A stretch of DNA of 41,769 nt from a virus. This document shows, piece after piece, positions 41,052 through 41,769 of the stretch. The stretch covers positions 1 through 41,769 of the IMG/VR virus record IMGVR_UViG_3300042868_001906; one strand, written 5' to 3'. How positions within the stretch are numbered: position 1 is the stretch's first letter; the number at the start of each line of letters is the position of its first letter. Made by a program: the position numbers and the translations under genes. The notes under the pieces were generated by a model. It worked only from the letters and a program-made list of their open reading frames with translations, ran no database searches and had not been told where the DNA came from.

Positions 41052-41769
41052 ATGGGGAATAATCTTTTTCTGTTAAATGGTAATAATTCTACTAACTCAG
41101 GAAATGTTTTCTCAAAGCTTTCCCCTCTGATTCTGTCTAATCGTGTCAATTCTTCTTGGAATTTTCTTTTTTCTATATCCCATGTATCTTTAGCGTAGAT
41201 CCAACCAATAGACTTTTCTAATTCGGTTATCTTACCGCTAGTAAACTTGTTGTCTTTCATCACTTGTATAGCTCTTTCCAAACTTACTTTACCACGATCT
41301 TTTAAATGACTAGGTAATATGTGACATGACAAGTGTTCTGGTGTTGACATGTTATACAAGCTATATACATTGTCTTTTGGTTTGTACAATTCTTTGTCTA
41401 TCAAATATTGATAGAATTCATGTATAGTTAAACAATTGAATACACTCAGTACCGTATTCATTTGTAAATGAATGTACGGTGTCTTTTTAGCTGTCAAGAA
41501 ATTGTTCTCTACGACTCCCCAATTAGTTCCGCTTCTAATGTATTCAGCACGATCACCATAATGATCTACGCTAGCGTAAATCATAATATGCTTTTTAAAC
41601 TTACTCCAAAGGCTTAGTAAATCTTTGTCTTTAAATTTCAAATTGCTAAGATTGGTATTGTAACTTAACTGAATATCTGTCCTACCTGAACGTATCATCT
41701 CCTCAAGTATAACATAATGTTCTTCTGTAATCAAGGGCTCTCCGCCCGCAAAGTATGCAGTTTCTATGT
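41048..41769 (-). CDS. Twitch radical SAM protein, 5' end beyond window
   Basis: The frame runs off the right edge, so only the C-terminal ~240 residues are visible. It begins in the middle of YFAGGEPLITEEHY, after the region that would hold the CX3CX2C motif. The sequence is a close paralogue of 39813. Nothing can be said of its N-terminus or promoter. Confidence 0.85.
   Translation of the reverse strand, partial: IETAYFAGGEPLITEEHYVILEEMIRSGRTDIQLSYNTNLSNLKFKDKDLLSLWSKFKKHIMIYASVDHYGDRAEYIRSGTNWGVVENNFLTAKKTPYIHLQMNTVLSVFNCLTIHEFYQYLIDKELYKPKDNVYSLYNMSTPEHLSCHILPSHLKDRGKVSLERAIQVMKDNKFTSGKITELEKSIGWIYAKDTWDIEKRKFQEELTRLDRIRGESFEKTFPELVELLPFNRKRLFPI

Overview
The window is AT-rich and almost entirely coded on the minus strand, with dense genes and repeated 4-base ATGA stop/start overlaps. 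It reads as part of a tailed-phage genome of T4-like or large marine/freshwater myovirus type. The support is a gp17-like large terminase, appendage proteins, a two-gene spanin pair, thyA and dihydrofolate reductase, T4-late-like promoter boxes near structural genes, and many auxiliary metabolic genes. No bacterial housekeeping gene, rRNA or ordinary tRNA was seen. A circularly permuted (two-piece) tmRNA gene suggests a host from a group with such tmRNAs, alphaproteobacteria or some betaproteobacteria and cyanobacteria. That host assignment is inference.

Layout by coordinate; transcription runs right to left. 1-8112: virion and lysis end, with a large acidic protein cut by the window edge, large terminase, small proteins, a jelly-roll appendage protein, a methyltransferase, a paralogous pair with MRA-x-EF starts, and spanins. 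8137-11651: DegT aminotransferase, radical SAM protein and epimerase. 11620-14908: thyA, dihydrofolate reductase and small unknown genes. 14898-19642: early-type genes (VWA protein, MoxR-type AAA+ ATPase, SprT-like protease, putative 2OG oxygenase). Four of these are preceded by extended -10 sigma70 promoters, and one more by a related promoter, all with exact 17-base spacing.

19658-22088 is the most unusual part. On the minus strand a promoter is followed by a tmRNA acceptor piece, a 144-base intervening segment holding a 38-codon ORF, a tmRNA coding piece, and a UUCG terminator. The acceptor stem has 7 pairs with G3-U70, the alanine identity pair; the coding piece has a PK1-type pseudoknot and a resume ORF encoding VMLIA. 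About 1.9 kb away is a second, orphan acceptor piece with its own TTGACA-17-TACACT promoter and a different T-loop. It appears to belong to an old duplicated unit made of a protein tail, an SGNH gene and a tmRNA acceptor.

22085-41769 is a glycan- or small-molecule-modification island. It holds a 1439-residue repeat protein, a NodU-type carbamoyltransferase, two B12-binding-type radical SAM enzymes, one short radical SAM enzyme, three twitch/SPASM-like radical SAM proteins (one cut by the window end; a fourth lies at 9195), a GDP-mannose 3,5-epimerase-like enzyme, a putative glycosyltransferase, and five SGNH-hydrolase-like proteins sharing a GCS(F/H/Y/W)(S/T) motif. Together these could build and carbamoylate or acylate unusual sugars on the virion or host surface, but no substrate can be read from the sequence.
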